A stretch of 64,000 nt of DNA from NCBI GenBank assembly GCA_029215795.1, contig JARDYH010000002.1:269770310-269834309 (forward strand), in the 5' to 3' direction. Shown in pieces: positions 54,471-64,000 of this stretch (position 1 is the stretch's first letter; every line of letters starts with the position of its first letter). The notes below the pieces were generated by a model that was not told the DNA's origin, did not search any database, and worked only from the letters and a program-made list of their open reading frames with translations. Origin of the DNA: Anniella stebbinsi. Taxonomy: Eukaryota; Chordata; Lepidosauria; Squamata; Anniellidae. Made by a program: the position numbers and the translations under genes.

Positions 54471-55291
54471 ACACTAAGTTGTTAGCATGCAGGGCCCCTC
54501 TCACGCTATCCTTGGAAATCACAGTTTTTTTAAAAAAAAAATGGAGATAATGATAATGATTTCCAAGTGTGTAAACTCAAGCCTTTATCACACCTACCCG
54601 TTTTGCTTATGCGGGGTCCCCCTCCGTTTCCTATGCAAATGTAGCCTTTTGATCATACGTGGTTGGTTTTGCTCCAATACCTCAGCTAAGCCAGCAGAGG
54701 AGGGGAGAAAACAGACAATCCCTGTTCAGGGATATTTCGAAAGAGGAAGGAAGAAAGGAGCACTCGAGGCGCAACAGCAGCACGAGGGGGACAACGTCAT
54801 GTGAAAGAATTGGATCAAAGTCGCGGTGGATGTGGATCAAACCTCCCGTGTGATAATGGTCTCAGTGTTGCGCTACAATGATGCCACTAGATGAATCCCC
54901 CTACAACTATCACCCCACTCATTTCCTGCTAAACTCTGTTTCTGTAGCAGCACAGGCATCTTCAGGGCCTCCTTGCCCACAATATTTTGTTCTAAATAAG
55001 GACACTTGCAGAGCAAAGCATTTGGGCCTGCTGGGCTCTCTGAGTATGTGCCCATCCTGATACCTCATTCTGAGGGGTCTTCAGAGTGAGGCATTGGGCA
55101 AACTGCTCCTGAGAGTCATGCCAGGTGTTTACCTGATCCAGCATTTGCTGGCAGGGCTCTCTGGACACCCCCCCAAAAAATGCCTTGCTCTGAGAGGTCC
55201 TTCTGGCAATGGGCAGGAGCAATCGGCATTTGGGGCACCCAATCTGCTGCCCCTCCCAATCTGGCGCCTGAAGTGAGGGTCTCACCCGGCC
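54471..55291. other. Interval without recognised feature
   Basis: No gene or repeat family that I can support. Confidence 0.4.
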
Positions 55292-55299
55292 TCATAGGA

Positions 55300-55619
55300 T
55301 AGGCTGACCAGATAAAATCCAGGTCAGGGCTCATATAACTTTAACAGTTGTAGAGAAAAGGGAATTTCAGCCAGTGTCATTTGTATGCAATCAGTTCCTG
55401 GTGATATTCCCTCTTCCTCACAACAGTTAAAGGTGCAGGCACTATACTAGAGTGACCATATACAAAAGAAGGCAGGGCCCCTGCAACTTTAACTGTTGTG
55501 ATGAAGAGGGAATTTCACCAGGAACTAATTGCATACCAATGACACTGGCTGAAATCCCCTTTTCTCTACAACTGTTAAAGTTACAGGAGCCCTGACCTGG
55601 ATTTTATCTGGTCACTGTA
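55300..55619 (+). mobile_element. hAT MITE, TAGGGTGACCATATG family, 320 bp, copy 7
   Basis: Ends TAGGCTGACCAGATAAAATC and CTGGTCACTGTA. Exact 8-bp duplication TCATAGGA at 55292-55299 and 55620-55627. Same subfamily as copies 3 and 4 (GTCAGGGCTCATATAAC), opposite orientation. Confidence 0.9.
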
Positions 55620-55772
55620 TCATAGGAGGACCATCCCTGTTATTCTGCTTGCTCACAGGAGGAGGGACTTTTGTTTGGGAGGAACGAGAGGAAAGTTTTA
55701 ATGAAGAGAACTAGGAAGCCTTTGTGGAGAATGTATAGTTAGAAATGGGGGAAGGATAGGGTAATTTAAGGC

Positions 55773-55800
55773 TGGTGTTTGTGTGTGTGTGTGTGTGTGT
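55773..55800. repeat. (GT)n microsatellite
   Basis: About 12 GT units. Confidence 0.85.
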
Positions 55801-55874
55801 TTTGCTCAAGGTTGTGCCAAGAGTGACCAAAGATCTCTTAAGGGAAGGGCAGTGGGCTTCTGTATAGCAGCTGG

Positions 55875-56220
55875 GCTCCCCTCTACAAGAATTCGGTTTG
55901 ACACCCAGTTGTCCGATTATGCACATCTTCTCGCAATTGCTTTTACATCTAATCCCTATACACGGGAGGCAGTGAAGCGCATTACCGGTTGTATGAAACG
56001 CGCTTTAAAGGTATTTAATGCAGAGAATCACTTGTTTACATGGTCATAAGGCGCTTTAACTCCCACGGTAAATTAAAACTCGCTATTTAACGCGCATGCG
56101 AAGATGTGCATAATCGGAGGTAAAAAAGCGCCTCAACCCCCGATTTGCACTCCGTTCATGTGGAGGTAAAATCGGTAATGTGCTTTGAAAGAGCTTTAAA
56201 TCACTCTTGTAGAGGCACCC
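55875..56220 (+). mobile_element. Harbinger-like MITE (CTCTACAAG family), copy 6
   Basis: Ends GCTCCCCTCTACAAGAATTC and (reverse complement) GGGTGCCTCTACAAGAGTG. TGG flanks at 55872-55874 and 56221-56223. 346 bp. Confidence 0.9.
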
Positions 56221-56289
56221 TGGGTCTTCAAACTGGAAGCACCCTAACCATTGACCATACTGGATGGGGTAGATAGGACCTGGAGTCAG

Positions 56290-56545
56290 TGCAACCTTCA
56301 GGTTTTTGAGTGCCCCTTGCCTCAGCGAGTCCACCTACTCACTGCTATTGTCACCAGCTGCTATGGCTCCTCCTCCTCCTCTTTCTTATCATTGCTACCA
56401 CTTGCTTGCTTGACAGGCAGAGAACCAGGGAGCAAGGAGGCCGTGGCATCTACTGTTCTTCATTCTCACTACCACTGCTGTCTGGGGCCAGAGCAAGAGG
56501 CAGGTGAACAAGCAAGTTGCAGTAGGGGAGAAAGAGGGGCAAGTC
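56290..56545 (+). repeat. Unclassified dispersed repeat, copy B
   Basis: Collinear with 26610-26830 (see that entry), with TCCTCCTCCTCCTC in place of part of the copy A sequence. Confidence 0.5.
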
Positions 56546-56562
56546 CAGGGGAACCTTGTCAA

Positions 56563-57472
56563 TGTCACAACTCCCCTTGAGGAGTCTTTCTTCTGAGGAG
56601 GAACTTGGCTTACCTGATTTCGAGGACTCTCCTTTTTCTGAAGATGTTCCAGAGGCAGAGTTGCAGGCGTCTGTGCACCTAAGGAGGAGGCTGGGCCCTC
56701 TGAAGTGCCCTTTGGGAGTCTCCCTCCCCCACTCCCTGCCCAGGATGAGTTGGATGCTGAGCCAGACCTGACAAGACCACCCACGTCCTGGGAGTGATGA
56801 AGAATGAAGTGCAGAGAGCAGGTGCAACATCTTTGAAGAAGCGCCAGGTTAGAAACAAGGAATCCAGCTCTGTAAAAGACTTCCTTTTATAGCCAGCTTC
56901 ACCAGAAAGCTCACTAATGAGCTGCAGCTGGCAGTTGGGCATATCCAGACTAGCACCTGGACATAAGCCTCAGGGTTTTGCTGAAGGCAATGTTTTGGAG
57001 TACTTCCCATGTTCGTGTGTCTTCTGCCTTGGACACTGAACCTTTTTCAACCCTCGGACTGATCCTGACTTTGTTTTTGCGTTATTTGGATACTATATTC
57101 ACCGGGCATGACTTTTAAACTGCTTCCTGGACAACTCCTGCTCAGCTGGCTGTGAGGAAAAGTGACCTTTATTACTCTTGGTAGCAGGGCTCCCAGCCTA
57201 ATTAAGTGGACTACATTTGAAAAGGGTTGCTGAGACAGGACAGCCACTGGGCCCCTGCTGGGGTCTGGGCTCTCAGCAAGTGCTCAATCGTATCTACCCT
57301 TGGGGCTGGTCTGGTTAACTCTAACAGCATCCCAACGAGCACAAGTTCCCCAAATCTGCTTTCACTGGAAACAGCAGGTGTTGAAGCTGGGACTGCCTGG
57401 ATGCCAGGCATTTTCTCTACCACAGAACAATAAACTTTTCCTGTCTAATCGTCTGTTCACTTTCTAATTGCA
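56563..57472 (+). mobile_element. Probable solo LTR or LTR-like element
   Basis: Starts TGTCACAACTCCCC, has AATAAA at 57429-57434 and could end CTAATTGCA. An acidic quasi-frame (SSEEELGLPDFEDSPFSED) resembles the other LTR U3 regions. No duplication settled, so boundaries are tentative. Confidence 0.45.
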
Positions 57473-57479
57473 AAGGGTT

Positions 57480-58100
57480 GCCATTAATATTGTATCAAAA
57501 ATCTGCCTGGACCTGCGAGGGCAGCGGATGTCCCCGCGACCAGCCCTTATGGGCCCAGGCGGACCCACCAGGTGCTAGGACGGGCCCACACCCAATTGCT
57601 CTTGAGCCTTTGAGAGCAGTAGGGCGAGGGTCCGCCCTTTGTCACTTTCCCTCACTGGTGGCTGCCATTAACGCAGCGGGGGGAAATATGAAATTTCCCT
57701 GGCCTTGGGGAAATTGTATATTTTTCTCTACCCCCACCCACCAATGGGGGGCTTAAAAGCCCTATTGACAGGGCCTTTAAGGCCCCCATTGGCCGTGGGG
57801 AACATGCAATTGCCCCAAGACTGCCATCATTAGGGGGGGGGGGGGGACAAATGATTTGCCTAGCCTTTGGGAGATCATATGTTTCTTCCTCTCCCCCCCC
57901 CCCCATGCCAATCCAGGTCTTAAAAGCCCTCTTAGCCTTGCATAAGAGGACCTTTAAGGCCCCGATTGGTGCACGCTTTCTGGAGCCTCTGGAAAGTGTG
58001 AGATTCCCCGACCACACTAATGGTGCAATTGGGAGAATTGCGCACTTTCTGGAAGGCCCAGAAAGTGCAAAGGCTCATGGGGCCTGGCTCCTTGAAGCAG
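57480..58100. mobile_element. Internal part of a hAT-like element related to 3104-3491
   Basis: Repeated AAGGCCCC(C)ATTGG, CTTTCTGGAGCCTCTGGAAAG and ACACTAATGG motifs with G and C homopolymers, as in 3150-3400. Termini not identified. Confidence 0.4.
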
Positions 58101-59091
58101 TGCTGCATGAGCAGGGCTCAGCAAGCTCACAGGGCAGCCTCCCACACTGTGAGTTCTTCAAAGCCTAGTTGCCATCTTTTTCTTTCTCTCCTCCTGTGCC
58201 TTTAGCAGCTGTATCACTAACAAAAAGCCAACAGATGCTTTTCTGCCTGTATGGTTGTAGTTCATGTCCCAAATATCAGGGGTTGTTGCCTTGGGAAGGA
58301 ACACAATCGTCCTTGCTTGTACAGAAACACCAATTAATATATCCATTGTAATGAGAAAACCTCTTCCAACTCAGGGATCTCCAGGGTTTGTGGGTTTACG
58401 TTTCTTAAGAGTTCTCCACAGATCGAAAACTCAAGTTTCAAGGCCACTTTCTTAAGCTGCCATAGGATGATGTACCACTTTTAGTCCTCGAAACTCAGGA
58501 GAAGACAACCTTCCTTGCTGTTGCAATGTCATGTACACATAGGAATCTCTTTATCCACCTAGCTCGGGGGACATCTTGACATAGAGACTATTACTTGGTT
58601 GAAAAGAGAGCACTGCCATCAGTGAACTGTAAAAATTCAGGGGTGAGGGGAATTATTTCTACCTTTCCCAAAATGAGAACATATTTAACAGGGAGGAAGC
58701 CAACAGCATTTCTGTGAAATGCAATGGTGCGTCCCCTGCACTGGCCATGTATGCTGCGCATGAGCCTGAAGGTCTATGGGTTATTTCCCAAGTGGGTTCT
58801 GCTAAGCAAGTGGAGAAGTCAATTTTTAGTCTGGGGGAATAGTAATTCAGATATCAATGAATATTGATCTTCCTTTTTGACCTAGGAAGGCATTCTCAGA
58901 TTACTTACAAAATGAGGGAAACTATACATTATTCATCCACCTCTTAAAAGGTTCATTGTCCATTCTTTTCCTGGAGCTATACACAGAAATCTAGCCAGAA
59001 AGAGGGAGGGGGCATGATGAGAGAAGAAGGCAGAATTATTCCCTTCCCATCTCTTTCTTTTGAGAAGGAACCTGCATAAATACATAGAATA
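58101..59091. other. Interval without recognised feature
   Basis: No gene or repeat family that I can support. Confidence 0.4.
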
Positions 59092-59099
59092 CCTGAAGC

Positions 59100-59226
59100 C
59101 AGCCTTCCCCAATCTGGTCTCCAGATGTTTTGGATGACAAGGCCCATCAAGCTCATCCAGTATGGCCAATGGTCAGTGACAATGGGAATTGTGGTCCAAA
59201 AGATCTGAAGGGCACCAGGAAGGCTG
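59100..59226. mobile_element. Palindromic hAT-like MITE (AACTCCCA family), 127 bp
   Basis: Ends CAGCCTTCCCCAAT and (reverse complement) CAGCCTTCCTGGTG. Flanks CCTGAAGC (59092-59099) and CCTAAAGC (59227-59234), 7 of 8. Confidence 0.75.
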
Positions 59227-59234
59227 CCTAAAGC

Positions 59235-59360
59235 ATATAGGATTGGTTCCAGATTTAGTGATACTGAGTAGACCCACTGAAATCAACAAGATGTATTATG
59301 ATTAGCTGAAGTCCTGGTGATTTCAATGGATCTACATTAAGTATGAAGACACCTGGATCT
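59235..59360. repeat. Palindromic dispersed repeat, relative of 37980-38100
   Basis: AGTAGACCCACTGAAATCAA and its inverse GATTTCAATGGATCTAC. Confidence 0.5.
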
Positions 59361-60780
59361 AACCCGTAGCCTTCCTTTTAAGATTTGCCATTACCATTGT
59401 CTTCCTCGCTTTCTCCTTCTCTTCTCTTCTCTTCTCTTCTTCTACGACCAGAAGCCCAACTTAACCTAACCAGCTACCCCACTCAGGCAGCTCAAGGATT
59501 TGATGGAAAGGGAGATCGAGGGAAATATGTTGTGGGTAATAGTTACTTTAAAAAGTTGTGTCATTCATTGGCAACAGAACAAAGAATGGGAAGGTGCCTA
59601 GGGAAAAAATGACACAATGGTTGGTCCATCAGCCCCTCCCTGGTTCTGGAATCTGAGAGTTAATGAAGATGGATGAACCCATCCGCACTGTTGGCCTTAT
59701 GGCGCTAATGAAAATTATTTAATGGTCAAGCGATGTCACTAGTAGAGTTTGATTAATTAGCAAAGGAAGCAGAGAAAGGAACTCTAATGACATCTTAGAT
59801 GTTAATAATAGAGATCCAGTCAAGTCAGGTAGCCCCTGTGCAAAGACAGTGATGGAACTGTGCAGCTTTGCAACTCACCCCCAGCACCGGCAGCAATGGC
59901 AGCAGGTGGCCTCATCACCAGCAGACATTTCTGACCCCCTGCTCTAGAAGGGGCACAGCCAAGATGCCCGGCTGGCATCTCTGGAATTAACTTCGGCCTT
60001 ATCGTGAGGCACTCGAACGAAAGAGCAAAGAGAGACACGGAGAGGGATGTGGTTTCAGGTAAGTCTTTCCAGCACGTTTGCTTCCCTGATGGAAAATAAA
60101 ACATGAACACTGTGCAAGTGAGAGGAGAGATGGTTTTCAGGTCAAGGCACTTGGGAGATTGGGATGATTTCTCGATGTAGGACACTTTTCCTTGGGCAAT
60201 TTTGATCGGCTGCAAACCCAGCCCAAAGACTATTCATCTTACTGATATTAAAACAGGCAGTGTGCCCTGGATTGCAGCCCAAGCCCTGGATTTTTATTTT
60301 TAGTTATTATTTGTAACATTTATAAGCTGCTGAATATAATAGAAACTCTCAGCGGTTCACATGGATCCAGGAAACTGCATGGGGTGCTCTTCTGAAAATT
60401 GTCCCATTTAAAATGCATCATTTTATGATGGTTTGCCTAAATAAAAGACTTTACTGCAACCCCTTGACCCTACCACTGTCTGTACGCCCCAAGAGATCCT
60501 CATACAGATGGTGGGTGGGTGTGCTCTTGTGCACATGTGTTGTGAATATGCATGTGCCCAAACGTGGACATTTGTGTGTATGAACTTGCTTGGGTATGTG
60601 TATTGTGTGCATGCCTAAGCACAGCCTCCTTTGGAATGAAAGGGTTGTGCATCCCTCTCCTATAACATGTGTCATCAGGGAAAGTAAACTGGAAGCATGA
60701 AACAGTAGCTGGTAGCACCTCAAGGTGGCTTCTGACTTTACATGGAACCATAAATACACTACGTGTTTGCCGTAAAGTAA
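59361..60780. other. Interval without recognised gene
   Basis: A TCTCT-rich tract lies near 59410-59440. TTATTATTTGTAACATTTATA near 60303, shown as TTTGTAACATTTATA, hints at a scrap of L2 tail. Confidence 0.4.
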
Positions 60781-60784
60781 CTAT

Positions 60785-61165
60785 CTATCATCTATCTATC
60801 TATCTATTGCATTTGTATTCTGCCCCATAGCCGAAGCTCTCCGGGTGGTTTACATATGATTAAAACACTTAAAAACAATATACAAAAATTTAAACTGCAA
60901 AAACATACAAAAATTTAAACTGCAAAAACATACAATATACACATACATTTAAAACCACTACAATAACTTAAAAAGCTATGAGCCAAAAAAAACAACAACC
61001 AAAAAAACAGATTCAGGCTCATCAGATATTGCTAAATGCCTGAGAGCAGAGGGAAGTCTTGACCTGGCGCTGAAAAGATAACAATGTTTGTGCCAGGCGG
61101 GCCTCATCGGTGAGATCGTTCCACAATTCAGGGGCCACCACAGAGAAGGCCCTCTCCCTTGTATG
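60785..61165 (-). mobile_element. L2-like LINE 3' end
   Basis: An (ATCT)n tract, then inverted 3' UTR (GCCCCATAGCCGAAGCTCTC, CGGGTGGTTTAC). The minus-strand coding end has ERAFSVVAPELWNDLTDEAR, then SFQRQVKTSL. The frame above 61165 is not LINE-like. Confidence 0.8.
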
Positions 61166-62029
61166 AAGTATGAAGGAGAGATGTACTTCGCCAACGTGGG
61201 TCACGCACCAGGGAGCTACTGCGGTTCCGGCACATGTCCAGGCGACTGTACGTTTGGGAAATGAACATCTCACCTTGACGCCTGATGTTTGCCACATCAA
61301 ATGCTGGTCACATGCCAGTGTTTCTGCGGTGCCATGTCAAGTGTGAACCCGCTCTCATACTCACCGTACACATCTGTGACATTGCTGCTTTGATATATTG
61401 TATGACGCCTGAGAGTGTGAGACCATGCGGCTGATATAATACAATGTGAATCTAGAGGCTGAAGTGTTTTGCAGAGCATAGTTTGGATAGCAGGAGAACT
61501 GGCCATAAATGTGTGGACTGATGAATGCTCTACAGCCCTCAGTTGGGTGGCTACTTATCAAAACAGAGGGGATGCATCTTCAAAATAAGAGGACAAAAGA
61601 GACAGATTGGCATGACATTTGCATATGCTAGTTTATAGGTAGAAATGAACATTTAGAAATAACTACTAATAATGGGAGAGAGCAATCCTATGGTCTGGAG
61701 GAGCATCCTAAGGTCCATAGGATTCTTCAAGGTCCCATAGACACTGCTACAACTTCAAAGGGGTGGACAATGGTCTCTGATTTCTCTCCCCACCCCCTTG
61801 CAGCTGCTGCAGAAAGAACCGTGCTGGCTGCTTCTCGTGGTCACAAAAGTGACCTGAGAGAAGTCAGAAAGGGGCATTCTGGTGGGCAGGAGGCCAGGAT
61901 ACAAGGAATTTTATGGCCTTTCCAGTCCCACCCACACAACAGCATGCCCTTTATGGGCAAGCTCAGAGGACAGAGAGGTAAAAATGGCCTCCCTTGCATT
62001 GCTCCTCCCACCCTGCCAGCAGCATGCTG
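61166..62029. other. Interval without gene; scrap of hAT-like family 4
   Basis: 61545-61690 matches the left part of 38232-38615 (GAGGACAAAAGAGACAGATT, TTTGCATATGCTAG). Confidence 0.4.
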
Positions 62030-62096
62030 GCTGGGAGATGCTGGGAGTTGTAGTCCAACCCACCTCTGGAGGGCACCAGGTTGGAGAAGACTGGCC
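62030..62096. mobile_element. Partial AACTCCCA-family MITE
   Basis: GATGCTGGGAGTTGTAGTCC and GGGCACCAGGTTGGAGAAG, the right half only. Confidence 0.55.
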
Positions 62097-62103
62097 TAAG
62101 CCT

Positions 62104-62500
62104 ATTGAAAGAATAAGATCATAAGAAGGCTGGACCAGGCCAAGGGACCATCGAGTCCAGCATTCTGTTCACACAGTGACCAAGCAGCTGTTGACTGGGA
62201 ACCACAAGTAGGACATGAAAGCAAGAGCACCCTGCCACCCATGTTCCCCAGCAACTGGTGTATATAGGCTTACTGCCTCTGATACTGGAGGTAGCATATA
62301 GCCATTTAGTAGCTATTGATAACCTTCTCCTTCAGGAATTTGTCCAACCCCCTTTTAAAGGCATCCCAACTGGTGGCCATCACTACATCTTGTGGTGACA
62401 AATTCCATAGTTTGACTATGCACTGTGCGAAGAAGTCCTTCGTTTTCTCTGTCCTGAATCTCCCACCCATCAGCTTCATGGGATGACCCCAGGTTCTAGC
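62104..62500 (-). mobile_element. CR1/L2-type LINE 3' fragment
   Basis: The minus strand encodes a C-terminal tail with HSxVKLWNLSPQDVVMATS then FKRGLDKFLKE, followed by the same 3' sequence as 2728-3090 to TTCTTATGATC. Confidence 0.7.
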
Positions 62501-63262
62501 ATTATGGGAGAGATTTTCCTACTAGTTTTGCAAAGCCCAAACAGAGAAAATAAAGGCATCACCTGCATGTGGTCCTTTGGAATGGATGAAATAATCCATT
62601 TGGCAGGATTTCCTTCACTCAACCTCCTTCATCCTTATGCATCCCTCCCTTACATTTGCCACCATATGTTTGCTTTGGGGTTCTCTCTGTGAAGTCTGGG
62701 TGACCTCTGGATTTTGCTTCTGCCGCAATGCATAACCACCTCCTTTTCTTTTTCAGGAAATATGAAAGCACCACAACAAATACTGTCTTTTGTTCTGATG
62801 GTTTTCAGTGAAGCATTTGAACCATCGTCAAAAGGCAGAGAGTTTTGTGGAACTATTGAGACGTTTTTAACAGTGCAGGCCTATAGAAGTCTACTCAGAA
62901 GTAAGTCTCATGGTTTTCAATGGAGTGCAATTCCAGGTATGTGAGTGTATAGGATTGCAGGCTGAATCTTCTGAGGAAAACATAGGTCAGGTTCAGAAAA
63001 TGCTGGGACCGATACATCCTCTCAGCCCTAAAATACTTAAAAATAGGCTTTCAATAAGATATGCATCACCTGCGCTTTAAAAGTCATCAGTTCAGTAGAG
63101 CAGTAAACCACTCAGTAAATCCATATGGATTCCAGATTTTATTTTCTATTTGCTTGATTACTCAGGGGACAGCTCGCTCTCTCCAATTCTATTCGAGCCT
63201 CCCTTCAAATATCACAAAAAGGCTGGTTAAAGAAACGTCTGTTTGTTATGCCTGGGGTTCAT
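62501..63262. other. Interval without recognised feature
   Basis: GAAGTCTACTCAGAAGTAAGTC near 62887, shown as CTACTCAGAAGTAAGTC, belongs to the short repeat also seen at 13290. No gene recognised. Confidence 0.35.
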
Positions 63263-64000
63263 CCATATACCTCACATGATGCTGAAGTGGTGGCTGTAGC
63301 CAGGAATGCCTTCGCCCAGCTTAGGCTGATGCGCCAACTGTGTGCCCTTCTACACCAGGGAAAATCCCGCAACTTTGCCGCAGCTTTCTGGCTTTCGTTT
63401 TCGTCCCACAATCTCGATGTGCTTCCTGTCCACACACTTCCTTTCCCCCTCCCCCTTTTCCCCTTTAACCAGAAGTTCTATAGGCTTCATTTATACAGCC
63501 ACAAGAGGGTGCTGTCTTCTGTCTCTTTTTATAGCATGTTTCCTCTTTTCGTGGTGAAACAGAAAGGGGGTCTTTTTGTTACTACTTTTTTCCATTTTCA
63601 ATTAAACCACAGAAAGAACAAGAGAGGCACTAGAGGTTTGCAGCATCATGTAATCACCCAGGAAACTTCCGTGAGTGGCCAGTCATGAGTGTGCTATAAA
63701 TAGCTCGTTAAGAGGAGCCCTCTGTTTGTGCCTGATGAGGTCAATTCTGCTCCTGGTGACACCATATGCCTCAATTACATCTAGGTTGGACCATTGCAAT
63801 GTACTCTACATGGGGTTACTTTTGCAGTTTCCAGAAATTGCAATTGATTCAGAATGCAGCAGTGAGAATGCTGGTAGGCACTCACTTACCAGATGATATG
63901 ATACCTCCCCTGCAAGGGTTACACTGGTTGCCAATTTGCTTCTGGGCACAATTTCAAAGTGTTGGTGAGATCACTTTCAAAGCCCTAAATGGCTTAGGCC
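63263..64000 (+). mobile_element. L2-like LINE fragment split by an insert, running off the edge
   Basis: 63263-63345 encodes DAEVVAVARNAFAQLRLMRQ. After about 380 bp of foreign sequence (about 63350-63735, including the GTGAGTGGCCAGTCATGAG repeat) it resumes with TSRLDHCNVLYMGLLLQ, LQLIQNAAVRMLVGT, LQGLHWLPICFWAQFQSV and TFKALNGLG to the right edge. The insert boundaries are approximate. Confidence 0.75.

Overview
The window reads as non-coding DNA from a vertebrate nuclear genome, most probably a squamate reptile. The evidence is a Sauria-type tRNA-derived SINE with a 16-bp target-site duplication, many L2-like LINE 3' ends with (ATT)n tails, a CR1 3' end, Penelope-like remnants, solo LTRs and a dense set of short DNA transposons (hAT-like, Harbinger-like, mariner-like). 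I see no convincing host exon, tRNA, rRNA or protein gene. Open frames of 60-230 codons are shadows of repeats or chance frames. The only recognisable protein-coding matter is decayed retrotransposon ORF: endonuclease and reverse transcriptase of an L2-like LINE on the minus strand at 14403-18370, plus C-terminal pieces of relatives elsewhere. Layout: 1-5050 holds LINE scraps, a Penelope-like 3' end with a hammerhead-like core, and a 388-bp hAT MITE. 5056-8672 is one 3.6-kb non-autonomous hAT-like foldback element with (GATCC)n ends and arms of ~150-bp units, bounded by an exact 8-bp duplication. 8.8-12.6 kb holds small MITEs, a Sauria SINE and an L2 tail. 14.4-18.4 kb is the large LINE, broken by a Harbinger-like MITE inside its reverse transcriptase frame and by a solo LTR. 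20-25.5 kb has palindromic MITEs, a second GATCC hAT element (21812-23307) and a GC-rich palindrome. 25.5-34.4 kb carries three copies of one Harbinger-like family, two 320-bp hAT MITEs lying 34 bp apart, and a third GATCC hAT element (29674-30552). 34.4-64 kb is sparser: a 103-bp mariner-like MITE in a microsatellite, solo LTRs, two more Harbinger-like copies, SINEs, L2 tails, and a plus-strand L2 piece running off the right edge. Functionally this is a record of transposition. Complete element ends plus matching duplications let about two dozen insertions be defined to the base. The most unusual items are the GATCC/hAT family, two ~188-bp palindromes (in different hAT-like elements) that place strong 5' splice-donor consensus on both outward strands around a CRE-like centre, the hammerhead-like core, and a MITE whose removal restores the LINE reading frame exactly. 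Conservation, expression and family names need searches I could not run.
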